Position numbers and translations under genes: made by a program. Below the pieces are notes generated by a model. That model worked only from the letters and a program-made list of their open reading frames with translations, had not been told where the DNA came from and searched no databases. DNA of 64,000 nucleotides from Hymenobacter lapidiphilus (GTDB lineage: Bacteria; Bacteroidota; Bacteroidia; Cytophagales; Hymenobacteraceae): assembly GCF_013377885.1 (NCBI RefSeq), contig NZ_JABKAU010000009.1, positions 62,001 through 126,000 of the forward strand. Reading direction: 5' to 3'. Below are positions 1 to 9,562 of the stretch, piece by piece (position 1 is the stretch's first letter; every line of letters starts with the position of its first letter).

Positions 1-41
1 TCTCCGTCCCCTTTTCCTGGCTTCCGTACCTTCGCTATCCT

Positions 42-2948
42 ATGACCGACTCTGCCGAAACTCCCGCCCCTGCCCCCGCCCGCAAGCTGTTCCTGCTCGA
101 CGCCTTTGCTCTGATTTACCGCGCCCATTTCGCTTTCAGCAAGAATCCGCGCGTGAACTCCAAGGGCCTGAACACCGGCGCCATTCTGGGCTTTACCAAT
201 ACGCTGGTGGAAGTGCTGCAGAAGGAGAAGCCCACGCACATTGGGGTGGCGTTTGATGCGGCCAAGAAGACGTTTCGCCACGAGCAGTACGCCGACTATA
301 AGGCCCAGCGCCAGGCCATGCCCGAGGATATCGGCCTAGCCATTCCCTACATCAAGCAGATTATCAAGGCCTTTCATATTCCCATCTTGATGGTGGAAGG
401 CTTTGAGGCCGACGACGTGATTGGCACACTGGCCGGCCGGGCCGAGCAGCAGGGCTTTGGCGAGGTGTACATGATGACGCCCGACAAAGACTACTGCCAG
501 CTGGTAACCGACTGCGTGAAAATCTACCGACCGGCCTTCATGGGCAACGCCGCCGAAATCCTCAATGTGGCCCACGTGCTGCAACGCTTCGAGATTGAGC
601 GGGTGGAGCAGGTGATTGACATTCTGGGCCTGCAGGGCGACGCCTCCGACAACATTCCGGGCATTCCGGGCATCGGCGAGAAAACGGCCAAAAAGCTGAT
701 TCAGGAGTACGGCTCGGTAGAAGGGTTGATTGCTAACGTGGATAAGCTGAAAGGCAAGCAGCAGCAGAACGTGCGCGAGTTTGCCGAGCAGGGCCTCATG
801 AGCAAGGAGTTGGCTACCATTCATCTCAACGTGCCCATCGAGTTTGAAGCCGATAAGCTTGTGCTCGACCAACCCGATATGGAGGAGCTGCGCCGCCTGT
901 TTGATGAGCTGGAATTCCGCCAACTGGCCGCCCGCGTGCTCGGCGACGGAGCCGGCCCGGCCGGCGTTACCAACGGCGGCACTCCCACCCCGCGCGGCGC
1001 CCGGCGGCCCAAAGTGGCTACTGCCGGCCAGGGCAGCTTGTTCGGCGCGTCGTCTGATGCGGCCGTGGCTATCGGCGCCGAGGAAGGCAGCACCGGCGAG
1101 GCCGGCGCGCCCACCGGCCCGCGCCGCACGCTGGAGGACGTGGCCCACCAGTACCACCTGATGGATACGCCCGCGCTCCGGGCCGAGCTGCTGGAGTTCC
1201 TGCTGCTGCAAACCGAAGTCAGCTTCGACACCGAAACCACCGGCCTCGACACCATGACGGCCCGGCTCGTGGGTCTCTCGTTCTGCTGGCTACCCGGCGA
1301 GGCCTATTACGTGCCCGTGCCGCAGACCGACGACGCTGCCGCCCAAGCGCTGGTGGACGAGTTCAGGCCGTTTTTCGATGCCGAAAGCATCCTGAAAGTG
1401 GGCCAGAATATCAAGTACGACCTCACCATCCTCAAGCATTACGGCGTCGAAATCCGGGGGCCGCTGTTTGATACCATGCTGGCCCACTACCTGCTGGAGC
1501 CCGACATGCGCCACGGCATGGACGTGCTGGCCGAAACCTACCTGCACTACACGCCGGTACCCATCACGGCCCTTATCGGCCCGAAAGGCAAGAATCAGAA
1601 AACCATGGCCGACCTACCTCCGGCCGAGGTGTCGGACTACGCCTGCGAAGACGCCGACGTAACGCTGCAGCTCAAGTATGTGTTCGAGCCGCTGCTGAAG
1701 GAAGTGGGCCTGCTCGATTTGCTGAACGAGGTGGAAAACCCGCTGGTGCCGGTGCTGGCGGCCATCGAGTACGAAGGCGTGAAGATTGACTCTGAGGCAA
1801 TGGGCGAGTATTCGGCCGAGTTGCAGGGCTACATTACGGAGCTGGAAGGCCAGATTTACCAGGAAGCCGGCGAGGAGTTCAACATCGGCTCGCCCAAGCA
1901 ACTGGGCGAGGTACTATTCGATAAGATGGATCTGGGCGGCAAGAAAATCAAGAAGACCAAAACCGGCCAGTATGCCACCGGCGAGGAAATCCTGAGCCAG
2001 CTGGCCGGCGACGCGCCCATTGCGGGCCTGATTTTGGAGTACCGCCAACTCAGCAAGCTGCGTTCCACCTACGTCGAGGCCCTGCCCCAGCTGGTGTGCG
2101 AGCTAGACGGACGGGTGCACACCAGCTTCAACCAGGCCGTAACGGCCACCGGCCGGCTCTCCAGCACCAACCCCAACCTGCAGAACATCCCCATCCGCAC
2201 CGAGAAGGGCCGCGAAATCCGCAAGGCCTTCGTGCCCCGCGACGCTGGCCACGTACTGCTGGCCGCCGACTACTCGCAGGTCGAGTTGCGCATCATGGCC
2301 GACTTTGCGGGCGACAAAACGATGATTGAGGCCTTCCGGCTGGGTCAGGACATTCACACGAGCACGGCCAGCAAGGTGTTCAAAGTGCCCCTGAGCGAGG
2401 TAGACGGCGAGATGCGGCGCAAGGCCAAAACCGTCAACTTCGGCATCATCTACGGCATTTCGGCCTTCGGCTTGGCCCAGCGCATTGGCATCGGCCGCAA
2501 GGAGGCCGTTGAGATTATCGAGACCTATTTCGAGGAGTTTCCGTCGGTGAAGCAGTACATGGACGAGAGCATCAACCGGGCCCGCGAGCTGGAGTATGCC
2601 GAAACACTACTCGGCCGCCGCCGCTACCTGCGCGACATCAACTCGCGCAACGCCACGCTGCGCGGCTACACCGAGCGCAACGCCATCAACGCCCCCATCC
2701 AGGGTACCGCGGCCGATATCATTAAGAAGGCCATGATCAACATCCACGAGTGGCTGGTACAGGAAAAGCTCGGCACCCGCATGATTCTGCAGGTGCATGA
2801 CGAACTAGTTTTTGATGCCGTACGGGAGGAAGTGGCCTACATCACGCCCAAAATCAAGGAGCTGATGGCCACCGCTCTGCTGCTGCCCCACGGCGTGCCG
2901 CTGGAAGTGGAAGTAGGCATGGGCGAGAACTGGCTGCAGGCGCACTAA
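42..2948 (+). CDS. polA: DNA polymerase I
   Basis: Replication and repair polymerase of 968 residues with all three classical domains. The N-terminal 5'-3' exonuclease/flap domain (about residues 15-310) shows GFEADDVIGTLA, TPDKDY and the GDASDNIPGIPGIGEKTA helix-hairpin-helix. A Gly/Ala/Pro-rich linker (about 310-370) follows. The 3'-5' exonuclease domain keeps its acidic residues (FDTETTGLD, NIKYDL, YACEDAD), so proofreading looks intact. The C-terminal polymerase domain has motif A (DYSQVELRIMA), motif B (RRKAKTVNFGIIYG) and motif C (QVHDELVFD). The ATG follows directly after the short non-coding start of the window. The next gene begins 16 bases after the stop and may be co-transcribed. 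Function follows from the family; nothing is unusual. Confidence 0.98.
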   Translation: MTDSAETPAPAPARKLFLLDAFALIYRAHFAFSKNPRVNSKGLNTGAILGFTNTLVEVLQKEKPTHIGVAFDAAKKTFRHEQYADYKAQRQAMPEDIGLAIPYIKQIIKAFHIPILMVEGFEADDVIGTLAGRAEQQGFGEVYMMTPDKDYCQLVTDCVKIYRPAFMGNAAEILNVAHVLQRFEIERVEQVIDILGLQGDASDNIPGIPGIGEKTAKKLIQEYGSVEGLIANVDKLKGKQQQNVREFAEQGLMSKELATIHLNVPIEFEADKLVLDQPDMEELRRLFDELEFRQLAARVLGDGAGPAGVTNGGTPTPRGARRPKVATAGQGSLFGASSDAAVAIGAEEGSTGEAGAPTGPRRTLEDVAHQYHLMDTPALRAELLEFLLLQTEVSFDTETTGLDTMTARLVGLSFCWLPGEAYYVPVPQTDDAAAQALVDEFRPFFDAESILKVGQNIKYDLTILKHYGVEIRGPLFDTMLAHYLLEPDMRHGMDVLAETYLHYTPVPITALIGPKGKNQKTMADLPPAEVSDYACEDADVTLQLKYVFEPLLKEVGLLDLLNEVENPLVPVLAAIEYEGVKIDSEAMGEYSAELQGYITELEGQIYQEAGEEFNIGSPKQLGEVLFDKMDLGGKKIKKTKTGQYATGEEILSQLAGDAPIAGLILEYRQLSKLRSTYVEALPQLVCELDGRVHTSFNQAVTATGRLSSTNPNLQNIPIRTEKGREIRKAFVPRDAGHVLLAADYSQVELRIMADFAGDKTMIEAFRLGQDIHTSTASKVFKVPLSEVDGEMRRKAKTVNFGIIYGISAFGLAQRIGIGRKEAVEIIETYFEEFPSVKQYMDESINRARELEYAETLLGRRRYLRDINSRNATLRGYTERNAINAPIQGTAADIIKKAMINIHEWLVQEKLGTRMILQVHDELVFDAVREEVAYITPKIKELMATALLLPHGVPLEVEVGMGENWLQAH

Positions 2949-2964
2949 GTTTTCCGGTAAACCA

Positions 2965-3444
2965 ATGGATCAGACCACAAAACAGGGCGTTGTTACCGAG
3001 CTAATCAGTCTGCTTACGCAGGGCAATGCCCACGTTACATTTGAGTATGCCTGCGCCGACCTCACGCCCACGCACTGGAACCAACACGTGCCTGAGGCGC
3101 CGTATACTATCTGGCAGTTGGTTGAGCATGTGCGCATTGCGCAGTGGGATATTGTGGAGTTTTCTCTTGGAGCCGAGCATACTTCTCCAGACTGGCCTGC
3201 GGGCTACTGGCCCGCCCAAACCTCTACCGCCGACGAAGCGCAGTGGTACCAGACGCTTACCCAAATTCAGACTGACCGGCAGCGCTTCATCGACCTGTTG
3301 CAGCACCCCGATACCGATTTATTAGCCCTCATTCCGCACGGCGACGGCCAGACGATTCTGCGCGAGGCGCTACTGATTGGCGACCACGCGGCCTATCACA
3401 CCGGCGAAATCATTCTGATTCGGCGGCTATTACACCTCTGGTAG
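2965..3444 (+). CDS. DinB-like four-helix protein
   Basis: 159-residue protein of the DinB/YfiT-like putative metalloenzyme superfamily. Histidines sit at family-typical places: in the helix LVEHVRIAQWD near residue 50 and in the C-terminal DHAAYHTGEIILIRR. Members of this superfamily bind a divalent metal through three His; some are thiol S-transferases and many have no known substrate. It lies 16 bases after polA on the same strand, so read-through transcription is plausible, but a functional link to polA is not supported. Cytosolic, no signal peptide. The family is clear, the substrate unknown. Confidence 0.8.
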   Translation: MDQTTKQGVVTELISLLTQGNAHVTFEYACADLTPTHWNQHVPEAPYTIWQLVEHVRIAQWDIVEFSLGAEHTSPDWPAGYWPAQTSTADEAQWYQTLTQIQTDRQRFIDLLQHPDTDLLALIPHGDGQTILREALLIGDHAAYHTGEIILIRRLLHLW

Positions 3445-3586
3445 TAGCCGCGGCGGCCCTTTGCAGGTATTCAGGAATACTTCAGGATGGAGGAGCCGTT
3501 GGGTTTGCGGAATGCTGGCGCAGTTGTTCGCACCGGCTGAACGGCCGTATAGTTATCCTGTAGAACTTAATTCAACCGCAACTCCC

Positions 3587-4018
3587 ATGCTCCCTCAACC
3601 TCATACCACCACCCTGCAAAACGTAGCCCGCGGGCTGCTGGGCACCTTTATGGTTGTGGCCGGCACTGGCCACCTCACGTTTCAACGGCAAGCGTTTCAG
3701 GCTCAGGTACCCGATTTTGTGCCACTCGACAAGGATACGGTGGTACTGGCTTCGGGCGTGGTAGAAATTGGGCTTGGCCTGGGGCTGCTGCTGTTGAAGG
3801 GCCGCAACCGGGTACGTATGGGCCTGGGGCTGGGGCTATTCTACGCGGCCGTGTTTCCGGGCAACATCCACCAGTACACCCACCAGCTGTCAGCTTTCGG
3901 CCTCGATACCGATGCCAAGCGCCTGGGCCGCCTGTTTTTTCAGCCCGTGCTGATTGGCTGGGCGCTGTGGAGCACCGGGGCGCTGAAAGCTATTACGGCG
4001 CGACGGGGCCGGGCATAG
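3587..4018 (+). CDS. DoxX-like integral membrane protein
   Basis: 143-residue membrane protein with about four hydrophobic segments. The pattern GTFMVVAGTGHLTF, then VASGVVEIGLGLGLLLL, then a segment with FPGNIHQYTHQ, matches DoxX-like small membrane proteins. I place the start at the ATG at 3587 (MLPQPHTTT) rather than further upstream, because the upstream in-frame residues do not resemble the family. Some DoxX proteins take part in oxidative stress or quinone-linked processes; the role here is unknown. A strong hairpin follows the stop, so the gene is probably monocistronic. Confidence 0.75.
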   Translation: MLPQPHTTTLQNVARGLLGTFMVVAGTGHLTFQRQAFQAQVPDFVPLDKDTVVLASGVVEIGLGLGLLLLKGRNRVRMGLGLGLFYAAVFPGNIHQYTHQLSAFGLDTDAKRLGRLFFQPVLIGWALWSTGALKAITARRGRA

Positions 4019-4040
4019 GTTCCTGGCGCTTGTGCAGCAA

Positions 4041-4074
4041 AAACGTCCCGCCGGCTAGTGCCAGCGGGACGTTT
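4041..4074. terminator. Bidirectional hairpin between convergent genes
   Basis: Perfect 11-bp stem (4041-4051 with 4064-4074) extended inward by a GGC/GCC pair, with A-rich and T-rich flanks. It lies between the convergent DoxX-like gene and the lipoprotein gene on the other strand and can serve both. Confidence 0.8.
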
Positions 4075-4095
4075 GTTTGGACGCTATGGTGGTGC

Positions 4096-4563
4096 CTAGA
4101 ACGCCGTGAACGTAATATCGGCTATTAAACTCTCCCCATCTTCCGTGAACGTCTGGCCAATACGCAGCTTGTCGTTGGTAAGCTCCTTGATTTCGTAAAG
4201 CTCGGCGCTGGTAGCACCCTTCATTTCCAGCAGCAGCAAAATGGTACCGTCGGCATTGATGTCCCAACCACTAACGTTGGTCTGCGGGCTGTTCGGACTG
4301 CAGCGGGTTGCGCCCTCATCAAGCACAAAAGTCTTATCGGCCTTAAACTGATAGAAGTCGTCCTTATCGCAGGGGGCGGTCCGTGCAAACTCATCAACTA
4401 TGGGGTTGTTGCCTTGCTTGACGGTGAAGGCCGTAATGCGCCAGTTCCGGGCGGCAAGCTGCTCGCTCTTGGTAATGGGCGTGGGGTCTTTGTCTTTACT
4501 ACACGACGCGAATGAACCAACAGTCAGTAGTGCTACAGCTGCCAGCAATGAATACTTTTTCAT
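4096..4563 (-). CDS. Small lipoprotein, lipocalin-like type
   Basis: 155-residue exported lipoprotein. The start at 4563 gives MKKYSLLAAV, a short hydrophobic stretch and a lipobox ending SFASC. The mature part has the layout of Bacteroidota lipocalin-like small lipoproteins: an opening LAARNWRITAFTV strand, FKADKTFVLDEG, a GWDINADGTILLL strand and a closing hydrophobic strand. Two conserved cysteines (APCDKDD and TRCSPNS) could form a disulfide. It is paralogous to the next gene on the same strand (4838-5299). Ligand and role are unknown; probably periplasmic or surface-anchored. Confidence 0.7.
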   Translation of the reverse strand: MKKYSLLAAVALLTVGSFASCSKDKDPTPITKSEQLAARNWRITAFTVKQGNNPIVDEFARTAPCDKDDFYQFKADKTFVLDEGATRCSPNSPQTNVSGWDINADGTILLLLEMKGATSAELYEIKELTNDKLRIGQTFTEDGESLIADITFTAF

Positions 4564-4837
4564 AATAAGGTTGGAAGGGAAAGGTGTATAAGACAGCAAT
4601 GTATCCATCAAACCGGAACATCTACTCGCCAAGTCCTGAAAATGGACCAGTTTACAGGTGATGGCCCGGCCATTGGCAACGAGACACGAGGCTGGCACTT
4701 CGCACAACAAACTACTTGCGTAAATATTGAAGCTGTTTAGGAAGTGTCAGGAATCAATTAGGATGTCATGCTTCATCTGGCTTCCTTTTGACTTTCAAAA
4801 CAGCTTCATTAGAAGGATGAAAATGCTAAGTGCTTTG

Positions 4838-5299
4838 TTATTTACCTGAGAAGGTAATTGTGGTTTCTACCTTCCGATTGTTGACTGTTGCCGTTTCGGA
4901 TAGCACCATCCTGTTTTCCGTCAGCTCTTCAATTTTGCCCTGCGTTCCGAAGCCATACACGACAAGGGCGAGCTTGGTATCGTTTTCTGACAAGGCCCAG
5001 CTACCTGTAATAGTGCGCGGCTCGTCCGGGTCGCACTGAATCGCGCCCTGGTCATAACTCATGCTGTTTCCTGCTAAAAACTGCGTGGTATTATCCAGTT
5101 CACAGGCGTCATACTTTTCGAATACGCTCTTGGTTGTAGTGCCGACTGTTTCTGTTTCGGCGGTAATCGTCCAGGTCTTCGCCATCAAAAGCTCCGACTT
5201 TGACTGAGGCATAGGGTCCTCCGATTTTTTGTCGTTGCTACAACCAACAAAGACGCTGCCAGCAGTTAAGGCCAGCAGGAAGCAAGTAATTCTTTTCAT
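4838..5299 (-). CDS. Small lipoprotein, paralogue of the downstream one
   Basis: 153-residue lipoprotein starting MKRITCFLLALTAG with a lipobox ending VFVGC. It has the same layout as the gene at 4096-4563: a LLMAKTWTITAETE opening strand, cysteines in DACELDN and IQCDPDE, a GSWALSENDTKLAL strand, and a final ETTITFSGK matching ADITFTAF. The two copies are strongly diverged and separated by about 275 bases, so this is an old tandem duplication. The ATG at 5297-5299 is chosen because it opens a proper signal peptide. Function unknown. Confidence 0.7.
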   Translation of the reverse strand: MKRITCFLLALTAGSVFVGCSNDKKSEDPMPQSKSELLMAKTWTITAETETVGTTTKSVFEKYDACELDNTTQFLAGNSMSYDQGAIQCDPDEPRTITGSWALSENDTKLALVVYGFGTQGKIEELTENRMVLSETATVNNRKVETTITFSGK

Positions 5300-5590
5300 G
5301 ATGCTCAAAGAATAAAAAGTGAGAGAATGGGGAAGCTGGCAGCACGTCAAAACTAGCAGCCGATTGCCCACGAAAAATTCCAATTCAAGCGAAATCAGAC
5401 TTATCAGGAGCGTCCACCAACCGCCATTCAGCTACCTGCCAGTTATTTACCCACAGCCTGTCGGGACTTTTAGGCAAGCTCCTTTTCTACTTTAAATGGG
5501 CTGTGCAGCCACTTTTGCGAGCCTGCTTACGGTGCAGTCAGCATCCGCCAACATAACCCCGCGCCGCTACGCACGGTTAAAGCAGGAACT
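5300..5590. other. Divergent intergenic region
   Basis: About 290 bases between a leftward lipoprotein gene and the rightward ypdA-like gene. It must hold promoters for both. I see no convincing consensus promoter, palindrome or short gene. A moderately AT-rich stretch near 5485-5515 is the likeliest place for the rightward promoter. Confidence 0.3.
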
Positions 5591-6610
5591 ATGCAAGACT
5601 CTCTATCCTTCGATGTAGCCGTAATCGGGGCCGGGCCGGTGGGGCTGGCCTGCGCCTTGGAGGTGCAGCGGCGCGGCCTTACGGCAGTAGTGCTCGACAA
5701 GGGGGCACTGGCCAACTCGCTGGTGGGCTACCCCACCAACATGGAGTTCTTCTCGACGCCCGAGCTGCTCGAAATCGGGGGTCACCCCATGGCCACGCTA
5801 CACTACAAGCCCCTGCGCGAAGATGCCCTCGACTACTACCGTCGCGTGGCCCAGACCGAAAACCTGACGCTGCGTCTCTACGAGCGGGTAATTGGGCTGG
5901 AAGGCAAAGAAGGCAGCTTCACGGTTATTACCGATAAGGCCCGGCTGCAAACCCGTTTTGTAATCGTGGCTACCGGTTTCTACGACCTGCCCAACTACCT
6001 CGATGTGCCGGGCGAAGACCTGCCCCACGTGTCGCACTATTACAAGGAGCCCTACGCCCACGTAGGCCAGGATGTGGTGATTATCGGAGCCAAAAACTCG
6101 GCTGCCAAAGCGGCACTGCAGCTGCTGCGGGCCGGCGCCCGCCCCACCCTGCTCGTGCGCGGCCCCGACATCCCCGAATCCGTGAAATACTGGATTCGGC
6201 CCGACCTCGTCAACCGCATCAAGGAAGGCCGCATCGGTGCCCTGTTTAATAGTAGCGCCACCCGCATTACGCCCGGCGCGGTAGAGGTGGCCACGCCCGA
6301 GGGGCCACGCACGCTGCCGGCCCAGTTCGTATACGCCCTCACCGGCTACCACCCCGATTTCTCCTTCCTGGCGGCCCTGGGCATTACCTGCGGCACCGAC
6401 GCAGCCCAGACGCCCAGCCACGACGCCGACACGCTCGAAACTAACCGCCCCGGCCTGTACCTGGCCGGCACCGTGTGCGGCGGCCGCAACACCAGCCGCT
6501 GGTTTATCGAAAACGGCCGATACCACGCCCAGCTCATTGCTGCCCGCCTGGCCGGCGAACCAGTTCCTGCCCTGCCGGAGGTATTACAGCCAGTGCAGCT
6601 AGGGAGTTGA
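5591..6610 (+). CDS. ypdA: YpdA-type FAD/NAD(P)-dependent reductase
   Basis: 339-residue two-dinucleotide-binding flavoprotein. The N-terminal FAD motif is GAGPVGLACALEVQRRG (about residues 12-28). The second, NADPH-binding motif is IIGAKNSAAKAALQLLRAG (about residue 160), with the NSA feature typical of YpdA. YPTNMEFFSTPELLEIGG and the late ALTGYHPDFSFL are also family-like. In Firmicutes YpdA reduces bacillithiol disulfide. Many Bacteroidota carry homologues, so a low-molecular-weight thiol reductase role is likely, though the thiol in this organism is an inference. It appears to be transcribed alone and is followed by a palindromic repeat and a terminator. Confidence 0.82.
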   Translation: MQDSLSFDVAVIGAGPVGLACALEVQRRGLTAVVLDKGALANSLVGYPTNMEFFSTPELLEIGGHPMATLHYKPLREDALDYYRRVAQTENLTLRLYERVIGLEGKEGSFTVITDKARLQTRFVIVATGFYDLPNYLDVPGEDLPHVSHYYKEPYAHVGQDVVIIGAKNSAAKAALQLLRAGARPTLLVRGPDIPESVKYWIRPDLVNRIKEGRIGALFNSSATRITPGAVEVATPEGPRTLPAQFVYALTGYHPDFSFLAALGITCGTDAAQTPSHDADTLETNRPGLYLAGTVCGGRNTSRWFIENGRYHAQLIAARLAGEPVPALPEVLQPVQLGS

Positions 6611-6637
6611 AAGGGAAAGTGCTGGTGATAATGGGGT

Positions 6638-6741
6638 AAAACACCCGTCATACTGAGCTTGCCGAAGCATCTCTACGCTAATTCTGTCTGGTTGCTTTGG
6701 CGGTAGAGATGCTTCGGCAAGCTCAGCATGACGGGTGTTTT
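6638..6741. repeat. Palindromic element, GTCATnCTGAGC family
   Basis: Inverted repeat with 39-base arms (6638-6676 and 6703-6741), nearly perfect, around a 26-base loop. The arms contain CGTCATACTGAGCTTGCCGA on one side and its near-complement on the other. The same core recurs at 23523-23619, 45203-45303, 49321-49904 and 61352-61442. Confidence 0.88.
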
Positions 6742-6780
6742 GCCGGCCACCTTTCCCTGCCGGGCCAACCCATAAATGTA

Positions 6781-6817
6781 AAAAAGCGCCCGCCTCAATT
6801 GAGGCGGGCGCTTTTTT
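6781..6817. terminator. Rho-independent terminator
   Basis: Perfect 16-bp GC-rich stem (6781-6796 with 6801-6816) around AATT, with A-run and T-run flanks. It works in both directions, between ypdA and the leftward SGNH lipoprotein gene. Confidence 0.88.
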
Positions 6818-6838
6818 AGCAAGCTGATAACCAAAATA

Positions 6839-8284
6839 TTATGGGAATTTCACGCCCCGGTAGTTGTTCGGGTTTACCGTGGGCACCTTGGCCCCGTAGG
6901 TCGAGTTGATGACCTTGATCATCTCGTTGGCCACAATGGCGTAGCCGCGAGGCGTGGGGTGCACACCGTCGAGCGAGAACAGGTTGCCACTTACGAAAGC
7001 AGCCGTGTTGTTCACCCCGTTCACTACAATACCGTTGGGGGCCACTGTGGCGAAGAAGGCATTGGCATCGAATACGGCAAGGCCCTTGCGAGCCGCGCTG
7101 GCCCGGATGACGGCGTTCAACTCGGTAGTGCGCGCGAGCGTGGCCGTTACCTCAGTCGCGTCGAGCACGAGGCTGTTAGGCACAGCGTTGGCTGTAGCAG
7201 CCAGCGCGGCAGCCGTCGCGGCCGGGGCATTTGGAATAACGAGTCCGACTCCGCCCGGAAACAGTTGTGGTGCTACGGGCGCGGAGTTGATGAAGCTACT
7301 GGCGGGCAGCAGCAGCAGGTCGTTGGCCGTCGCTAGGCGTACGGCTCCGGTTCCGGTAGCGCTGGTGCGGACGTATAGACCTAAGCGGGTACCGGCAGGC
7401 AGCGGCGAGCCGGCGGGGAGTCCCAACTGGGCCGCGATTACTGGCACGAGAGCCGCCGGAATGGGCGTACCCTGAATTTGAGCAATGACGGTGGCCGTTG
7501 GTACAGTCGTGAACAGCGGTACATTGGTTACGTTCGGAACCGTAATCACGATGCCTTTTGCCCCACCAGTGGTCAGGGCGTCAACCACTTGGTTGTACTT
7601 GTCGGTAAATTCCGCTACCGGCGTGAGCGGCGCAGCCGTACCACCTGAGCTAGCGAAACCCAAAACATCGTTGTTGCCCAGCCAGTTAGTAAAGAAGGTC
7701 GGCTTCACGGTCCCTACGCGCTCCTGCACGTATTGCAGATAGGTTTTGGTATCGGAACCCGAAAGCAAACGCTCGAAGTAAGGATTAAAGTTGCCGGCGT
7801 TGCTCTGAGGCGTAATCCGGCCATAGCCCACGGTCGTTACATCGGCCACCCGAATGCCGGGTACCCCTAAGTTCTGGTTGTTGGTTTCGGCCGAGCGGGT
7901 GAACAGGGGCGTATTGGGAATGGTGGCTAGGTTCGTCGTTTCGCGCCCAATAACTGGCGCGCCATTAACGAAGTCGGTAATTTTAAGGAAGCCGCTACCG
8001 TTGGCCTGCGTCTCGGTGAACAGGGGCTGCCGGAATTCGCCGCCGCCCACCGTAGCAAACTGCTGCGCCAGGATGGCAGGGAAAGATTTCTGCTGGCCTT
8101 CCAAATAAAGACCATTGTCGGAGAAGCCAGCGGTGAGCGAGTTACCTACGGCAACGTACGTCGTGAAATCGGCCGAGCCGTTGCTGGGCTCGAAATCCTT
8201 TTCCAGGTCGGGCTGGCAGGCGCCCAAGGCCAAGCCCAGCAGGGCCAGCATCGGCGCAGATTTGCGAAACAAAGTAGTATTCAT
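6839..8284 (-). CDS. SGNH/GDSL-type lipoprotein
   Basis: 481-residue exported lipoprotein (lipobox LALGAC, Cys23) with an SGNH hydrolase fold. The nucleophile block is VAVGNSLTAG (Ser49; Asn replaces the usual Asp of GDSL), the oxyanion block is NWLGNND, and the C-terminal catalytic pair is in DGVHPTPRGYAI. A long Ala/Pro-rich stretch with many small residues lies between about residues 280 and 400. It is the second gene of a leftward operon with the OmpP1-like porin (28-base gap), a pairing that suggests lipid or ester handling at the outer membrane. The substrate is unknown. Confidence 0.85.
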   Translation of the reverse strand: MNTTLFRKSAPMLALLGLALGACQPDLEKDFEPSNGSADFTTYVAVGNSLTAGFSDNGLYLEGQQKSFPAILAQQFATVGGGEFRQPLFTETQANGSGFLKITDFVNGAPVIGRETTNLATIPNTPLFTRSAETNNQNLGVPGIRVADVTTVGYGRITPQSNAGNFNPYFERLLSGSDTKTYLQYVQERVGTVKPTFFTNWLGNNDVLGFASSGGTAAPLTPVAEFTDKYNQVVDALTTGGAKGIVITVPNVTNVPLFTTVPTATVIAQIQGTPIPAALVPVIAAQLGLPAGSPLPAGTRLGLYVRTSATGTGAVRLATANDLLLLPASSFINSAPVAPQLFPGGVGLVIPNAPAATAAALAATANAVPNSLVLDATEVTATLARTTELNAVIRASAARKGLAVFDANAFFATVAPNGIVVNGVNNTAAFVSGNLFSLDGVHPTPRGYAIVANEMIKVINSTYGAKVPTVNPNNYRGVKFP

Positions 8285-8311
8285 GGAATCAGGAGTGAGT
8301 CGCGGTTAGAA

Positions 8312-9562
8312 CTAGAAGGTGTAATTCAGGCCGATGCCGGGAATCACGATATTGGTCTTGTAGGTGCCAGCAATCCGGTCGGTGGTACCGTTATTCAGCA
8401 GATCCTGCTGGGTCTGGGTACGCTTCTGGATGCCGATGTACTGGGCCGAAAGGTCGATGCCGAGCTTGCCGAAGTTGTAAGAAGCACCAATGGTACCACC
8501 CAAACGGTCGTTGTCGGGCGTTTCGGGCGTTACGAAGCCATCCTTCACCGGACTCTCGTCGTACGAGCCGCCAGCGCGCACTACCAGGCCGCTGGTGAGC
8601 TTATACTGGGCACCCAAACGGAACGTGAGGGCATCCTGGTACTCGCGGCGCGACTCGCTGAAATCGGCGCCGTTCACCGGCTGGGTGAAATCGAAGCGTA
8701 GCGTCCGGTAGGCGCTCCAGTTAGCCAGGCTGGCATCGAAGCCGATAGTCAGGTTTTCGGTAGGCATCACACCAATACCAATGCTCGTAGTGGCAATCAG
8801 CGGCAGCGTGGCCGCGAACTTGGTACCCGCCGGGAAACGCGACTGGAAAGTAGTTGGAATGTTGGTAAACGTTACGTCACCGTCTTTTACCTGCGCATCA
8901 ATTTTCGAGCGGTAGTTGATACCCAGGCTCAGCTTTTCTGAAGGCTTGAAGAAGATACCGGCGTTGAAGCCGAGCTTGGTTTCGGCCTTGCCGTCCAACT
9001 CAATGTGGCCGAACGAATCGGGCAGCGGAATGTCGCGCTGCAGGTTTACGGCACCATAGGCCAGTACCACCAGGCCGGCACCCACGCTCAGCTGGTCGGT
9101 GATGGCGTAGCTAACTGTTGGCTGCACGAAAATCGACTTCAGGTCGATGTCGGTCAGCGAAGTCCGACCCTCCCAGCCCTCGGCGTACTGCAGCTTGCTG
9201 CCGAAAGGCGTGTACACCGCAATACCGGCCCGAAACTTACCCTCCTGCGGGCCGAAACCGGCAAACAGGCTGACCGGCGTAACCACGCTGTTGCGCAGCT
9301 CGCGCTGCTGGTTGCTGCCTTCGGCCACAAACGAGTTGCGGGCAAACGTGAAGTTGGCACCAAGCTGCACCCCCCGGTCGCGGACCATGGCCAGGGCACC
9401 GGGGTTGTAGAACATGGCCGCCTGATCGAGCGACAAGCCGACGCCGACGCCGCCCATGCCGTTGTTTTTGATGCCGGCCAGGGTTACCTGGTAGCCACCT
9501 GCCGAAACCGCGGTAGCCAAAAGCAGCGCACTTCCTGTCAGAAGTAGAGACTTAAATTTCAT
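8312..9562 (-). CDS. OmpP1/FadL family outer-membrane protein
   Basis: 416-residue beta-barrel of the OmpP1/FadL/TodX family, which imports long-chain fatty acids and other hydrophobic compounds. The start at 9562 gives MKFKSLLLTGSALLLAT with cleavage near AVSAG. The mature N-terminus GGYQVTLAGIKNNGMGGVGVG followed by AMFYNPGALA is the FadL-type hatch signature. Many alternating-hydrophobic strands follow, and the chain ends in a C-terminal aromatic, as in barrel proteins (GIGLNYTF). First gene of the operon with the SGNH lipoprotein. The cargo is inferred from family only. Confidence 0.88.
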   Translation of the reverse strand: MKFKSLLLTGSALLLATAVSAGGYQVTLAGIKNNGMGGVGVGLSLDQAAMFYNPGALAMVRDRGVQLGANFTFARNSFVAEGSNQQRELRNSVVTPVSLFAGFGPQEGKFRAGIAVYTPFGSKLQYAEGWEGRTSLTDIDLKSIFVQPTVSYAITDQLSVGAGLVVLAYGAVNLQRDIPLPDSFGHIELDGKAETKLGFNAGIFFKPSEKLSLGINYRSKIDAQVKDGDVTFTNIPTTFQSRFPAGTKFAATLPLIATTSIGIGVMPTENLTIGFDASLANWSAYRTLRFDFTQPVNGADFSESRREYQDALTFRLGAQYKLTSGLVVRAGGSYDESPVKDGFVTPETPDNDRLGGTIGASYNFGKLGIDLSAQYIGIQKRTQTQQDLLNNGTTDRIAGTYKTNIVIPGIGLNYTF

